From contig NZ_FNNU01000001.1 of NCBI RefSeq assembly GCF_900106975.1, positions 866,260 through 930,259 of the forward strand: 64,000 nt of DNA. The letters run 5' to 3'. The notes below the pieces were generated by a model, which saw only the letters and a list, made by a program, of their open reading frames with translations, was not told the origin of the DNA and did no database searches. Source of the stretch: Pseudomonas kuykendallii (lineage in GTDB: Bacteria > Pseudomonadota > Gammaproteobacteria > Pseudomonadales > Pseudomonadaceae). A program made the translations under genes and the position numbers. Shown piece by piece: positions 42,829 through 54,179 of this stretch; positions within the stretch are counted from its first letter, which is position 1; each line of letters starts with the position of its first letter.

Positions 42829-44187
42829 ATGACTACCAAGCTCGACCAGCTGACCAGCTGGCTGAAAGAACGCAAAATCACCGAAGTTGAATGCCTTATC
42901 GGCGACCTGACCGGGATCGCTCGGGGCAAGATCTCGCCGACCAACAAGTTCCTCGACGAGAAGGGCATGCGCCTTCCGGAGAGCGTGCTGTTGCAGACGG
43001 TCACCGGCGACTACGTCGAGGACGACATCTATTACAACCTGCTCGACCCGGCGGACATCGACATGTTCTGCCGCCCGGACGAGAACGCCGTGTACCTGGT
43101 GCCCTGGGCCATCGAGCCCACCGCGATGGTCATCCACGACACCTTCGACAAGATGGGCAACCCCATCGAACTGTCGCCGCGCAACATCCTCAAGAAGATT
43201 CTCAAGCTCTACACCGACAAGGGCTGGCAGCCGATCGTGGCGCCGGAGATGGAGTTCTACCTGACCAAGCGTTGCGAAGATCCCGACCTGCCGTTGCAGG
43301 TGCCGCTGGGCCGCTCGGGGCGTCCGGAAACCGGGCGGCAGTCGTTCTCCATCGATGCGGCGAACGAATTCGATCCGCTGTTCGAGGACATGTACGACTG
43401 GTGCGAGCTGCAGGGCCTGGACCTGGACACGCTGATCCACGAGGAAGGTCCGGCGCAGATGGAGATCAACTTCCGTCACGGCGACGCGCTGCACCTGGCC
43501 GACCAGATCCTGGTGTTCAAGCGGACCATGCGCGAGGCGGCGCTCAAGCACAACGTCGCCGCCACCTTCATGGCCAAGCCGATCACCGACGAGCCGGGCA
43601 GCGCGATGCACCTGCACCAGAGCATCGTCGACATCAAGACCGGCAAGAACATCTTCTCCAACGAAGACGGTTCGATGAGCGAGCTGTTCCTGCACCACAT
43701 CGGCGGCCTGCAGAAATTCATCCCCGAGCTGCTGCCGCTGTTCGCCCCCAACGTGAACTCTTTCCGCCGCTTCCTGCCGGATACCTCGGCACCGGTGAAC
43801 GTCGAGTGGGGCGAGGAGAACCGCACCGTCGGCCTGCGCGTGCCGGAGTCCAATCCGCAGAACCGCCGCGTGGAGAACCGCCTGGCCGGCGCCGACGCCA
43901 ACCCATACCTGGCCATCGCCGCCAGCCTGCTGTGCGGCTACATCGGCATGGTCGAGGGCATCCGTCCGAGCGCGCCGGTCAAGGGCCGCGGCTACGAGCG
44001 CCGCAACCTGCGCCTGCCGCTGACCATCGAGGACGCCCTCGAGCACATGGAAGGCTGCAAGGCACTGGAGAAATACCTCGGCGCCAAGTTCATCACCGGC
44101 TACGTGGCGGTGAAGCGCGCCGAGCATGAAAACTACAAGCGGGTGATCAGCTCCTGGGAACGCGAGTTCCTGCTGCTCTCGGTCTGA
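42829..44187 (+). CDS. spuB: Gamma-glutamylpolyamine synthetase SpuB
   Basis: This 452-residue glutamine-synthetase-type ligase is paralogous to SpuI. Motifs are IGDLTGIARGKI, VAPEMEFYLTKRC, EEGPAQMEINFRHGDALHLA, FMAKPITDEPGSAMHLHQS and NPYLAIAASLLCGYIG. It glutamylates putrescine or diamines in the cytosol so that SpuA-type hydrolysis can follow after oxidation. ATG 42829 gives the length of the P. aeruginosa protein. 101 bp separate it from spuA. Confidence 0.95.
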   Translation: MTTKLDQLTSWLKERKITEVECLIGDLTGIARGKISPTNKFLDEKGMRLPESVLLQTVTGDYVEDDIYYNLLDPADIDMFCRPDENAVYLVPWAIEPTAMVIHDTFDKMGNPIELSPRNILKKILKLYTDKGWQPIVAPEMEFYLTKRCEDPDLPLQVPLGRSGRPETGRQSFSIDAANEFDPLFEDMYDWCELQGLDLDTLIHEEGPAQMEINFRHGDALHLADQILVFKRTMREAALKHNVAATFMAKPITDEPGSAMHLHQSIVDIKTGKNIFSNEDGSMSELFLHHIGGLQKFIPELLPLFAPNVNSFRRFLPDTSAPVNVEWGEENRTVGLRVPESNPQNRRVENRLAGADANPYLAIAASLLCGYIGMVEGIRPSAPVKGRGYERRNLRLPLTIEDALEHMEGCKALEKYLGAKFITGYVAVKRAEHENYKRVISSWEREFLLLSV

Positions 44188-44239
44188 CCCGCGGGCCGCC
44201 GCCCCGCGCGGCGGCCAACCGCAATCAGGAGGAATGTCC

Positions 44240-45607
44240 ATGCAACCGATCAAGAATGCGCAGACCCAGCAGTGGCAAGCGCTCAGCCGCGATCACCATC
44301 TGCCGCCGTTCACCGACTACAAGCAGCTCAACGCGAAGGGCGCGCGGATCATCACCCGGGCCGACGGCGTCTACATATGGGACAGCGAGGGTAACAAGAT
44401 CCTCGACGGCATGGCCGGCCTGTGGTGCGTCAACGTCGGTTACGGGCGCAAGGAGCTGGCCGATGCGGCCTACAAGCAGATGCAGGAGCTGCCGTTCTAC
44501 AACCTGTTCTTCCAGACCGCCCATCCGCCGGTGATCGAACTGGCCAAGGCGATCGCCGACATCGCCCCGGAAGGCATGAACCACGTGTTCTTCACGGGTT
44601 CCGGCTCGGAAGCCAACGACACCGTACTGCGCATGGTCCGTCACTACTGGGCGACCAAGGGAAAGCCGTCGAAGAAGGTGGTGATCGGCCGCTGGAACGG
44701 CTACCACGGCTCCACCGTCGCCGGCGTCAGCCTGGGCGGAATGAAGGCCCTGCACGGTCAGGGCGACCTGCCGATTCCCGGCATCGTCCACATCGACCAG
44801 CCGTACTGGTACGGGGAAGGCGGCGACCTGTCGGCCGAAGCGTTCGGCAGCAAGGTCGCCGAGCAACTGGAACAGAAGATTCTCGAACTCGGCGTGGACA
44901 ACGTCGCGGCCTTCATCGCCGAGCCGATCCAGGGCGCCGGCGGGGTCATCGTGCCGCCGGACTCCTACTGGCCGAAGATTCGCGAAATCCTCGCCCGCTA
45001 CGACATCCTGTTCGTCGCCGACGAGGTCATCTGTGGCTTCGGCCGCACCGGCGAATGGTTCGGCAGCCAGTACTACGGCAATGCGCCGGACCTGATGCCG
45101 ATCGCCAAGGGCCTGACCAGTGGCTACATCCCCATGGGCGGGGTGGTCGTGCGCGACGAAATCGTCGAAGTGCTCAACCACGGCGGCGAGTTCTACCACG
45201 GCTTCACCTACTCCGGGCATCCGGTGGCGGCGGCGGTGGCGCTGGAAAACCTGCGCATCCTCAAGGAGGAACGCATCGTCGAAACGGTCAAGGCGGAAAC
45301 GGCACCATACTTGCAAAAACGTTGGCAGGAGCTGGCTGATCACCCGCTGGTGGGCGAAGCCCGCGGCGTTGGCATGGTCGGAGCGCTGGAGCTGGTGAAG
45401 AACAAGGCGACCCGCGAGCGCTTCGGCGACCTGGGCGTCGGCATGCAATGCCGCGAGCACTGCTTCAACAACGGTCTGATCATGCGGGCCGTCGGCGACA
45501 CCATGATCATTTCGCCGCCGCTGGTGATCAGCAAGGCGGAGATCGATGAACTGGTGACCAAGGCGCGCACCTGCCTCGACCTCACCGCCAACGCCGTGCT
45601 GGGTTGA
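44240..45607 (+). CDS. spuC: Putrescine:pyruvate aminotransferase SpuC
   Basis: This 455-residue class III PLP aminotransferase converts putrescine to 4-aminobutanal with pyruvate as acceptor. The cofactor region [18 protein letters not shown] and Lys in [17 protein letters not shown] are present, as is [19 protein letters not shown] 44240 is 7 bases after AGGAGG; the ATG at 44234 is too close to that site. The alignment to P. aeruginosa SpuC, as I remember it, is near end-to-end. Confidence 0.96.
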   Translation: MQPIKNAQTQQWQALSRDHHLPPFTDYKQLNAKGARIITRADGVYIWDSEGNKILDGMAGLWCVNVGYGRKELADAAYKQMQELPFYNLFFQTAHPPVIELAKAIADIAPEGMNHVFFTGSGSEANDTVLRMVRHYWATKGKPSKKVVIGRWNGYHGSTVAGVSLGGMKALHGQGDLPIPGIVHIDQPYWYGEGGDLSAEAFGSKVAEQLEQKILELGVDNVAAFIAEPIQGAGGVIVPPDSYWPKIREILARYDILFVADEVICGFGRTGEWFGSQYYGNAPDLMPIAKGLTSGYIPMGGVVVRDEIVEVLNHGGEFYHGFTYSGHPVAAAVALENLRILKEERIVETVKAETAPYLQKRWQELADHPLVGEARGVGMVGALELVKNKATRERFGDLGVGMQCREHCFNNGLIMRAVGDTMIISPPLVISKAEIDELVTKARTCLDLTANAVLG

Positions 45608-45625
45608 GGGGTGAGGGCGCGGGAA

Positions 45626-45659
45626 TGACTTTTACCGCGGCAGTGACTTTTGCCTCGGC
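45626..45659 (+). repeat. Tandem direct repeat upstream of spuD
   Basis: TGACTTTTACCGCGGC (45626-45641) and TGACTTTTGCCTCGGC (45644-45659) repeat with an 18-bp period and two mismatches. They lie in the 164-bp gap between spuC and spuD and could be a binding site or part of an internal promoter for the transporter genes. Confidence 0.6.
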
Positions 45660-45771
45660 GAACGTTGTAAACGCGCCCCGTCCCTTGCCAGACTGCGCAG
45701 GCGCTGGTCGGGCTCACCCTGGGGGTGACGGGAGCCAGGCTCGGACTTTTCAGACAACAGGAGCTGTAGGC

Positions 45772-46869
45772 ATGAAAAAAATCGGCAAGACCCTTCTCGC
45801 CTTGTCCCTCGCGGGCATGGCGTTCAGCGCGGCGCAGGCCGACGACAAAGTCCTCCACGTGTACAACTGGTCCGACTACATCGCCGAAGACACCATCGCC
45901 AAGTTCACCGCGGAAACCGGCATCAAGGTCGTCTACGACGTCTATGACAGCAACGAAGTGCTCGAAGCCAAGCTGCTCGCCGGCAAGGCCGGGTACGACG
46001 TGGTGGTGCCGTCCAACTCCTTCCTCGCCAAGCAGATCAAGGCCGGCGTCTACCAGCCTCTGGATAAGTCCAAGCTGCCGAACTGGAAGAACCTCAACCC
46101 CGACCTGATGAAAACCCTGGAAATCAGCGACCCGGGCAACCAGTACGCGATTCCCTACCTGTGGGGCACCATCGGCATCGGCTACAACGCCGACAAGGTC
46201 AAGGCTGCGCTGGGCGACAACGCACCGGTCAATTCCTGGGACCTGGTGTTCAAGCCGGAAAACATCGCCAAGCTCAAGGGCTGCGGCGTGAGTTTCCTCG
46301 ATTCGCCGACCGAAATTCTGCCGGCCGCCCTGCACTATCTGGGCTACAAGTCTGACAGCCAGGACCCGAAAGAACTCAAGGAAGCCGAGGCCCTGTTCCT
46401 CAAGGTGCGTCCGTCGATCACCTATTTCCACTCCTCGAAGTACATCGGTGACCTCGCCAACGGCAACATCTGCGTGGCCATCGGTTACTCGGGCGACATC
46501 TACCAGGCCAAATCCCGCGCCGAAGAAGCCAAGAACGGCGTGAAGGTGCTGTACAACATCCCGAAAGAAGGCGCCGGTGCCTTCTTCGACACCGTGGCGA
46601 TTCCGAAAGACGCGGAGAACCCGGAAGGCGCGCTGAAGTTCATCAACTTCCTGCTCAAGCCGGACGTGATTGCTGAGATCAGCAACTACGTGTCCTACCC
46701 CAACGGCAACGCCGCCGCCACCGAACTGGTGGACGAGGCGATCCGCACCGACCCGGGCATCTACCCGACGCCTGAGGTGATGAAGCAGCTCTACGCCTTC
46801 CCGGACCTGCCGGCGAAAGTGCAGCGCGCAATGACTCGCAGCTGGACCGCCATCAAGTCGGGCAAGTAA
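45772..46869 (+). CDS. spuD: Putrescine-binding periplasmic protein SpuD
   Basis: This 365-residue PotF-type binding protein has a Sec signal peptide (residues 1-23, [10 protein letters not shown]). Ligand-site blocks are [71 protein letters not shown] and [16 protein letters not shown]. SpuD of P. aeruginosa prefers putrescine. AGGAG precedes the ATG. The 192-bp gap to spuE holds strong hairpins. Confidence 0.95.
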   Translation: MKKIGKTLLALSLAGMAFSAAQADDKVLHVYNWSDYIAEDTIAKFTAETGIKVVYDVYDSNEVLEAKLLAGKAGYDVVVPSNSFLAKQIKAGVYQPLDKSKLPNWKNLNPDLMKTLEISDPGNQYAIPYLWGTIGIGYNADKVKAALGDNAPVNSWDLVFKPENIAKLKGCGVSFLDSPTEILPAALHYLGYKSDSQDPKELKEAEALFLKVRPSITYFHSSKYIGDLANGNICVAIGYSGDIYQAKSRAEEAKNGVKVLYNIPKEGAGAFFDTVAIPKDAENPEGALKFINFLLKPDVIAEISNYVSYPNGNAAATELVDEAIRTDPGIYPTPEVMKQLYAFPDLPAKVQRAMTRSWTAIKSGK

Positions 46870-46930
46870 GCAGCAAATGGCCTCCGGCGCGCTCTGCCAA
46901 CAGCGGAGCGTTCGCCGGCGGCCGTGACGT

Positions 46931-46950
46931 GCCGCGGCGCCAGCCGCGGC
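46931..46950 (+). promoter_or_regulatory. Hairpin in the spuD-spuE gap
   Basis: GCCGCGGC-GCCA-GCCGCGGC is a perfect 8-bp stem with a 4-base loop and no T run. A weaker hairpin CGCTC...GAGCG lies just before it (46899-46919). Such structures after binding-protein genes often stabilise the upstream mRNA. Role inferred. Confidence 0.55.
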
Positions 46951-47040
46951 GTTCCACCCCTCGCACACGGCGCCCGCCAGGCGGAGACCGGATGCGTGCA
47001 AGGCTGACCGCGAACCGGGCCGCGAGGCTCCGACGACTGA

Positions 47041-48156
<1,116 letters not shown>

Positions 48157-48163
48157 GTGTCCG

Positions 48164-48191
48164 CCCGGCCTTCTGGCCGGGCTCTATTTTT
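48164..48191 (+). terminator. Intra-operon hairpin (attenuator-like) between spuE and spuF
   Basis: A stem CCCGGCC / GGCCGGG with a TTCT loop is followed after five bases by five T residues. Expected to reduce transcription from the abundant binding-protein genes into spuFGH, or to protect the upstream mRNA end. Confidence 0.6.
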
Positions 48192-48206
48192 CCCGGGAGT
48201 TAGCCC

Positions 48207-49361
48207 ATGGCCGTTGCCTCCAGCGCCTACAAGAAAGCCCTCGAGGGCGACCAGCAGCCGAAAGAAGTGCTGGTGAAAATAGACCGCATCACCAAGAAAT
48301 TCGATGAAACCGTCGCCGTCGACGACGTCTCGCTGACCATCAACCGCGGCGAGATATTCGCCCTGCTGGGCGGCTCGGGCTCGGGCAAGTCGACACTGCT
48401 GCGCATGCTCGCCGGCTTCGAGCGGCCCACCGAGGGGCGCATCCTGCTGGACGGCGTGGACATCACCGACATGCCGCCCTACGAGCGGCCGATCAACATG
48501 ATGTTTCAGTCCTACGCGCTGTTCCCGCACATGACCGTGGCGCAGAACATCGCCTTCGGTCTCAAGCAGGACAAGCTGTCCAAGGAGCAGATCGACGAGC
48601 GCGTCGAGGAAATGCTCAAGCTGGTGCACATGACCCAGTACGCCAAGCGCAAGCCGCACCAGCTCTCCGGCGGCCAGCGCCAGCGCGTGGCGCTGGCCCG
48701 TTCGCTGGCCAAGCGGCCGAAGCTGTTGCTGCTCGACGAGCCGATGGGGGCGCTGGACAAGAAGCTGCGCTCGCAGATGCAGCTCGAACTGGTGCAGATC
48801 ATCGAGCGCGTCGGCGTGACCTGCGTGATGGTGACCCACGATCAGGAAGAGGCCATGACCATGGCCCAGCGGATCGCCATCATGCACCTCGGTTGGATCG
48901 CCCAGATCGGCAGCCCGGTGGACATCTACGAGACCCCGGCGAGCCGGCTGGTCTGCGAGTTCATCGGCAACGTCAACCTGTTCGACGGCGAGATCGTCAC
49001 CGATGACGCCGACCACGCGGTGATCAACTGCCCGGCCCTGGACAACCCGATCTACATTGGCCACGGCATCAGTACCCGCGCCCAGGAAACCAGGATCACC
49101 TACGCCCTGCGCCCGGAAAAACTGCTGATCGCCAGCCAGCTGCCGGCCGATCACGAACACCCGACCTACAACTGGTCCAACGGTACCGTGCACGACATCG
49201 CCTACCTTGGCGGCCACTCGGTGTACTACATCAAGCTGGCGTCCGGGCAGATCGTTCAGGCCTTCATCGCCAACGCCGAGCGCCGCGGCAAGCGGCCGAC
49301 CTGGGACGATCCGGTCGTGGTCTACTGGGAGGACGATAGCGGCGTGGTGCTGCAGTCATGA
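48207..49361 (+). CDS. spuF: Polyamine ABC transporter ATP-binding protein SpuF
   Basis: This 384-residue PotA/PotG-type ATPase shows Walker A GGSGSGKST, Q-loop MMFQSYALFPHMTV, signature LSGGQRQR, Walker B LLLLDEPMGALDKK, H-loop VMVTHDQEEA and a C-terminal TOBE_2 domain (about 290-384). It drives SpuD/SpuE-dependent uptake through SpuG and SpuH. Its stop overlaps the spuG start (ATGA). Confidence 0.96.
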   Translation: MAVASSAYKKALEGDQQPKEVLVKIDRITKKFDETVAVDDVSLTINRGEIFALLGGSGSGKSTLLRMLAGFERPTEGRILLDGVDITDMPPYERPINMMFQSYALFPHMTVAQNIAFGLKQDKLSKEQIDERVEEMLKLVHMTQYAKRKPHQLSGGQRQRVALARSLAKRPKLLLLDEPMGALDKKLRSQMQLELVQIIERVGVTCVMVTHDQEEAMTMAQRIAIMHLGWIAQIGSPVDIYETPASRLVCEFIGNVNLFDGEIVTDDADHAVINCPALDNPIYIGHGISTRAQETRITYALRPEKLLIASQLPADHEHPTYNWSNGTVHDIAYLGGHSVYYIKLASGQIVQAFIANAERRGKRPTWDDPVVVYWEDDSGVVLQS

Positions 49362-50464
49362 GCAAACTCACGAACCCACTCAATGACCGCGGGATCGTGG
49401 TCGTCGCGGCGGCGCTAGTGATCATCGGCGCGGTGACGCTGCTCAATCTGATCGGTCCGGCCGGGACCTTCTGGCAGGCGCTCGGGCTGTCGATCAACCA
49501 GATCTGCACGCTGCTGGTGGTGCTGGCGACCGTGGCCGCAGTGTATGTCGGCGTGGCGCTGCTCTTCAGCCGCTTCAGCCACCTGAATCCGGGGCGCGCG
49601 GCGGTGGTCAGCGGGCCGTTCCTCTGGCTGTTCCTGTTCTTCCTGCTGCCGTTCTTCATCGTCCTGAAGATCAGCTTCGCCGAAGCCGACGTGGCGATCC
49701 CGCCGTATACCGAGATCTACAGCTACGCCGAGCAAAAGCTGGAAATCATCCTCAACCTGGGCAACTACCTGTTCCTCACCGAGGACGAACTGTACCTGGC
49801 GGCGTACCTCGGCTCGTTGAAGATGGCGGCGATCAGCACCATCGTCTGCCTGTTGATCGGCTACCCGATGGCCTACGCCATGGCGCGGGCGAAGAAGGAG
49901 TCGCAGACCACGCTGCTGCTGCTGATCATGATGCCGACCTGGACCGCGATCCTGATCCGGGTGTATGCATGGATGGGCATCCTCAGCAACAACGGCCTGC
50001 TCAACGGCTTCCTGCTCGACATCGGGCTGATCGACACGCCGCTGCAGATCCTCAACACCAACCTCGCGGTGTACATCGGCGTGGTCTATTCGTACCTGCC
50101 GTTCATGATCCTGCCGCTCTTCGCCAATCTGGTGAAGCACGACAACAGCCTGCTGGAGGCCGCGTCCGACCTGGGCTCGAGCAACCTGAACAACTTCTGG
50201 AAGATCACCGTGCCGCTGTCGAAGAACGGCATCATCGCTGGCAGCATGCTGGTGTTCATTCCGGTGGTCGGCGAGTTCGTCATCCCCGAGCTGCTCGGTG
50301 GACCGGAGACGCTGATGATCGGCAAGGTGCTCTGGCAGGAGTTCTTCAACAACCGTGACTGGCCGGTGGCTTCCGCCCTGGCGGTGGTGATGCTGGCGAT
50401 CCTGATCGTGCCGATCATCCTGTTCAACCGCAACCAAGCCAAGGAACTGGAGGGCAAGGCATGA
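49358..50464 (+). CDS. spuG: Polyamine ABC transporter permease SpuG with N-terminal extension
   Basis: This 368-residue PotH-type permease has the core from about residue 85 (SGPFLWLFLFFLLPFFIVLK) with the EAA loop LLEAASDLGSSNLNNFWKIT near 265. The family is usually about 300-317 residues. Here about 75 extra N-terminal residues add two hydrophobic segments (about 13-33 and 50-70). The ATGA overlap with spuF supports the long start. Stop overlaps spuH (ATGA). Confidence 0.93.
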   Translation: MSKLTNPLNDRGIVVVAAALVIIGAVTLLNLIGPAGTFWQALGLSINQICTLLVVLATVAAVYVGVALLFSRFSHLNPGRAAVVSGPFLWLFLFFLLPFFIVLKISFAEADVAIPPYTEIYSYAEQKLEIILNLGNYLFLTEDELYLAAYLGSLKMAAISTIVCLLIGYPMAYAMARAKKESQTTLLLLIMMPTWTAILIRVYAWMGILSNNGLLNGFLLDIGLIDTPLQILNTNLAVYIGVVYSYLPFMILPLFANLVKHDNSLLEAASDLGSSNLNNFWKITVPLSKNGIIAGSMLVFIPVVGEFVIPELLGGPETLMIGKVLWQEFFNNRDWPVASALAVVMLAILIVPIILFNRNQAKELEGKA

Positions 50465-51351
50465 AGCACTTCCGCTTGACCACGTTCATGCTCTGGGCCG
50501 GGTTGCTGTTCATCTACGCGCCGATGCTGATCCTGGTGATCTACTCGTTCAACGCCTCCAAGCTGGTGACGGTCTGGGGCGGCTGGTCGGTGAAGTGGTA
50601 CGCCGGCCTGCTGGACAACCGCCAGCTGATGGGCGCGGTAATGCGTTCGCTGGAGATCGCCTGCTACACCGCCATCGCGGCGGTGGTGCTCGGCACCATG
50701 GCGGCCTTCGTGCTCACCCGCATCCCGCAGTTCCGCGGACGCACGCTGTTCGGTGGCCTGGTCACCGCGCCGCTGGTGATGCCGGAAGTGATCACCGGTC
50801 TGTCGCTGCTGCTGCTCTTCGTGGCGATGGCGCAACTGATCGGCTGGCCGCAGGAGCGCGGCATCGTCACCATCTGGATCGCCCACACCACGTTCTGCGC
50901 GTCCTACGTGGCGATCGTGGTGTCGGCGCGGCTGCGCGAGCTGGACCTGTCCATCGAGGAGGCGGCGATGGACCTAGGCGCGCGGCCGTGGAAGGTGTTC
51001 CTGCTGATCACCATCCCGATGATCGCGCCGTCCCTGGCGGCGGGCGGCATGATGTCCTTCGCCCTGTCGCTCGACGACCTGGTGCTCGCCAGCTTCGTGT
51101 CCGGGCCCGGTTCCACGACCCTGCCGATGGAGGTGTTCTCCGCCGTGCGCCTGGGCGTGAAGCCGGAGATCAACGCCGTCGCCAGCCTGATCCTGCTGGT
51201 GGTGTCGATCTTCACGTTCTTCGCCTGGTTCTTCGCCCGGCGCGCCGAGGAGAAGCGCAAGCGCGCGATCCAGCAGGCGATGGAGGCGGAAACCGGCGGG
51301 CAGAGCTGGCGTCCGCAGCCGGCGCCTGTGTCGCCGCCCAGCCAGGGCTGA
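50461..51351 (+). CDS. spuH: Polyamine ABC transporter permease SpuH
   Basis: This 296-residue PotI-type permease has six membrane segments and the EAA loop LDLSIEEAAMDLGARPWKVF near residue 165. It pairs with SpuG in the inner membrane. The basic C-terminal tail (EEKRKRAIQQAMEAE) is cytoplasmic. Last gene of the spu operon, followed by a bidirectional terminator. Confidence 0.95.
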   Translation: MKHFRLTTFMLWAGLLFIYAPMLILVIYSFNASKLVTVWGGWSVKWYAGLLDNRQLMGAVMRSLEIACYTAIAAVVLGTMAAFVLTRIPQFRGRTLFGGLVTAPLVMPEVITGLSLLLLFVAMAQLIGWPQERGIVTIWIAHTTFCASYVAIVVSARLRELDLSIEEAAMDLGARPWKVFLLITIPMIAPSLAAGGMMSFALSLDDLVLASFVSGPGSTTLPMEVFSAVRLGVKPEINAVASLILLVVSIFTFFAWFFARRAEEKRKRAIQQAMEAETGGQSWRPQPAPVSPPSQG

Positions 51352-51364
51352 GTCGACCGCCACG

Positions 51365-51394
51365 AAAAAGGGCCACGCGAGTGGCCCTTTTTTT
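51365..51394. terminator. Bidirectional terminator after spuH
   Basis: Five A residues, the stem GGGCCAC / GTGGCCC with a GCGA loop, then seven T residues, between convergent spuH and the DUF3392 gene. Confidence 0.95.
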
Positions 51395-51415
51395 CATCCG
51401 GCGAACGGCGCCGTG

Positions 51416-51739
51416 TCAGCTGCGATCGGCCAGCACGCCGATCAGGAAGAACACCAGCAGCAACACCGGCGCCAGCGTGTAGTTGTTGAAGTAGCCGAGC
51501 CCCTTGGCCACCCAGGGCGTGAAGAAGACCATCGCCAGGCCGTAGCCGATGGCGCAGACCAGCACGAAGATCAGCGTGCGCAGGACGAAGTTCAGGCTGC
51601 CGACCGAGCGTTGCACCCAGGCGTTGATCGACGGACCGAACTGCACCAGCAGCGTCGCCATGAGGGCCATGGCGATCTCCGAAAGGTGCCCGCGGCACCA
51701 GCGCGAGAGGGTGGCGATCAGGTCGAGTACGAAGTCCAT
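51416..51739 (-). CDS. DUF3392 membrane protein
   Basis: This 107-residue protein has two or three membrane segments (about 18-38, 46-70 and 84-104: LRTLIFVLVCAIGYGLAMVF; LAPVLLLVFFLIGVLAD). It fits the small DUF3392 family of gammaproteobacteria, whose function is unknown. ATG 51739 follows AAGGAG; the longer open frame is not used. It is last in the leftward gene set after hemW, with a 202-bp gap holding no gene. Confidence 0.8.
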   Translation of the reverse strand: MDFVLDLIATLSRWCRGHLSEIAMALMATLLVQFGPSINAWVQRSVGSLNFVLRTLIFVLVCAIGYGLAMVFFTPWVAKGLGYFNNYTLAPVLLLVFFLIGVLADRS

Positions 51740-51941
51740 GCATGCTCCTTGAGTGGGGGGTGGACGGGGCGCGCTCAGGTCCGTGCACGGTCCGGCGAGC
51801 GAGGGTCGGGAAGGCGAAAAGGCCAGGATGTGGAGTTTACGGGGTGCCAATGCGCATTACCCGTCTCGCTCGCCCCGTGGGCCGCGCCGGAGGGCGCCAG
51901 CCGCAAGCCGCTTCCCGGCAAGCGGGCCGATGCCTGGACCT

Positions 51942-53141
51942 TCAGGGCAGGAAGCGCTGCAGCAGATCGTTGAGGAACAGCTGGCCATGCGCAGTGGGCC
52001 GCAGCCGGCCCGGGTCTTCATCCAGCAGGCCGGCCTGGCGTGCCCCGGCGCAGGCGCTGGCGATGCTCGACAACGGCAGGCCGGTGCGTTCGCTGAAGCG
52101 CTCGGCCGGCACGCCGTCGACCAGGCGCAGGGCGTTCATCATGAACTCGAACGGCAGGTCCTCGGCGACCAGCCGCTTCTCACCGGCCTGGAAGGGTTTG
52201 CCGGCATCCAGGTAATCCTTCGGCAGGCGGGTCTTCCAGGTGCGGCGGATATCGCCGTTCGGGCCGCTGAGTTTGGCGTGGGCGCCGGCGCCGATGCCGA
52301 GGAAGTCGCCGAAGCTCCAGTAGTTCAGGTTGTGCCGCGCCTGGCGGCCGGGGCGGGCGTAGGCCGAGGTTTCGTACTGCGCATAGCCGTGTTCGGCGAG
52401 CAGCGCCTGGCCGGCTTCCTGGATGTCCCAGAGGGTGTCGTCCTCGGGCAGCTCCGGCGGCTGGCTCCAGAACACCGTGTTCGGCTCCATGGTCAGCTGA
52501 TACCAGGACAGGTGCGCCGGCGCCTGGGCGATGGCGATGCGCAGGTCGGCCAGCGCGTCCTCCAGCGACTGCTGCGGCAGGCCATGCATGAGGTCGAGGT
52601 TGAAGTTGTCGAAGCCGGCGGCGCGGGCCATGTCGGCGGCGCGGATCGCCTCGTCGCCGTCGTGGATACGCCCCAGCGCCTTGAGCTTCTCGGCCTGGAA
52701 ACTCTGCACGCCGATCGACAGGCGATTGATGCCCAGCGCGCGGTAGTCGACGAACTTGGCCTGCTCGAAGGTGCCGGGATTTGCTTCCAGGGTGATCTCG
52801 ATGTCCTCGGCGAACGGCACGCGACGCTCGACGCCCTGCAGCAGACGCCCCAGCGCGCGGGCGGAAAACAGGCTCGGGGTGCCGCCGCCGAAGAAGATCG
52901 AACTCAGCGGACGGCCGTGGACATGGACCAGATCGAGCTCAAGGTCCGCCAGCAGGGCATCGACGTAGGCGTCTTCCGGAAGCTCGGGGCCGGCGGCGTG
53001 GGAGTTGAAGTCGCAGTACGGGCATTTGCGCACGCACCAGGGAATATGGATGTACAGCGCCAGGGGCGGGAGCTGGAAACCCGTGCCCTGGTTTCGACTC
53101 CCCGCGCCCTTCGCGGCAGGGGGAGAGGGCGTCGGGTTCAT
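51942..53141 (-). CDS. hemW: Radical SAM heme chaperone HemW
   Basis: This 399-residue radical SAM protein has the CxxxCxxC motif CVRKCPYC near residue 36 and GGGTPS near residue 90, with the C-terminal HemW domain. Often annotated as anaerobic coproporphyrinogen oxidase, but HemW proteins act in heme delivery. The start overlaps the rdgB stop (ATGA). About 20 residues between Met and [12 protein letters not shown] ([14 protein letters not shown]) are unusual and appear to come from a dispersed DNA repeat. Confidence 0.94.
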   Translation of the reverse strand: MNPTPSPPAAKGAGSRNQGTGFQLPPLALYIHIPWCVRKCPYCDFNSHAAGPELPEDAYVDALLADLELDLVHVHGRPLSSIFFGGGTPSLFSARALGRLLQGVERRVPFAEDIEITLEANPGTFEQAKFVDYRALGINRLSIGVQSFQAEKLKALGRIHDGDEAIRAADMARAAGFDNFNLDLMHGLPQQSLEDALADLRIAIAQAPAHLSWYQLTMEPNTVFWSQPPELPEDDTLWDIQEAGQALLAEHGYAQYETSAYARPGRQARHNLNYWSFGDFLGIGAGAHAKLSGPNGDIRRTWKTRLPKDYLDAGKPFQAGEKRLVAEDLPFEFMMNALRLVDGVPAERFSERTGLPLSSIASACAGARQAGLLDEDPGRLRPTAHGQLFLNDLLQRFLP

Positions 53142-53734
53142 GCCAGGCCCAGGCGCTGCTTCAACAGCGCCATCGCCAGCGCGCGGTGGCTGATCTGGTT
53201 CTTCTCGACCGGGCCCAGCTCGGCGCTGGAGCAGTTGCGCTCCGGCACCCAGAACAGCGGGTCGTAGCCGAAGCCGTGGGCGCCGCGCGCTTCGTTGAGG
53301 ATACGACCGTGCCAGAGGCCTTCGCAGAGGATCGGCAGCGGGTCGTCGGCATGCCGCACTAGCGCCAGGCAGCAGACGAACTGCGCGCCGCGCTCGGCTT
53401 CCGGCACGTCCTTGAGCGCCAGCAGCAGCTTGGCGTTGTTCGCCGCATCGCCCTGGCCGTCGGCATAGCGCGCCGAATAGATGCCCGGCGCGCCGCCGAG
53501 GACGTCCACCGCCAGCCCGGAATCGTCGGCCAGTGCCGGCAATCCGGACAGCCGCGCGGCGTTGCGCGCCTTGAGGATGGCGTTCTCGACGAACGACAGG
53601 CCGGTTTCCTCCGGTTCCACCGGACTGAACTCGCCCACCGAGCGCAGCTTCACGCTGGCGCCGAGCATGGCCTGGAGTTCCTTGAGTTTGCCGGCGTTAT
53701 GGCTGGCGAGGACCAGTTCGTTGAACATGTTCAT
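53138..53734 (-). CDS. rdgB: dITP/XTP pyrophosphatase (RdgB/Ham1)
   Basis: This 198-residue enzyme hydrolyses non-canonical purine triphosphates (dITP, XTP) to monophosphates. Motifs are [43 protein letters not shown] and [10 protein letters not shown]. Overlaps at both ends (ATGA with the DUF4426 gene and with hemW) show a tight operon. Confidence 0.96.
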   Translation of the reverse strand: MNMFNELVLASHNAGKLKELQAMLGASVKLRSVGEFSPVEPEETGLSFVENAILKARNAARLSGLPALADDSGLAVDVLGGAPGIYSARYADGQGDAANNAKLLLALKDVPEAERGAQFVCCLALVRHADDPLPILCEGLWHGRILNEARGAHGFGYDPLFWVPERNCSSAELGPVEKNQISHRALAMALLKQRLGLA

Positions 53735-54150
53735 TCGTCCGGAAAGATTTCCTGGGAGAAGTCGAGGCTCTGCTCGGCGCCGCCGGCGGCCTTGATCTTC
53801 AGCGAGAAGGCGAGCATTTCCCGCGACTCGATGGGGAACTGCGCGAGGTAGTAGATCGACTCGCCCTCCCGGACCTGGCGGAAGGTCAGCGCGGTGCGCT
53901 TGCCGAGCAGGTCCTTCACCTCGCCACGCACCTCGCCGGCGGCGGGCTTGCCGGCCTCCACCAGGGCGACGTTGAGCACGCCCTGCTGCTTGCTGCGCAC
54001 CAGGCCGGCCGCGGCGGCCACGTCCGGCTGCAGGAAGCTGGAGTTGAACGCACTGTAATGCACGTCCAGTGCGCCGAAGCTTTGCTTGCGTTCGGCCAGC
54101 GCCGGCACGGCGAGGCAGAGGGCTACGAGGAACAGGGTCAGGCGGCGCAT
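53731..54150 (-). CDS. DUF4426 exported protein
   Basis: This 139-residue protein has a Sec signal peptide (residues 1-19, [11 protein letters not shown]). The remainder is beta-rich ([19 protein letters not shown]) and fits DUF4426, a family of unknown function that regularly sits between metW and rdgB in pseudomonads. Its stop overlaps the rdgB start. Confidence 0.88.
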   Translation of the reverse strand: MRRLTLFLVALCLAVPALAERKQSFGALDVHYSAFNSSFLQPDVAAAAGLVRSKQQGVLNVALVEAGKPAAGEVRGEVKDLLGKRTALTFRQVREGESIYYLAQFPIESREMLAFSLKIKAAGGAEQSLDFSQEIFPDE

Positions 54151-54179
54151 GGTCGGGGCTCCAGGGTGATGATCGGGAT

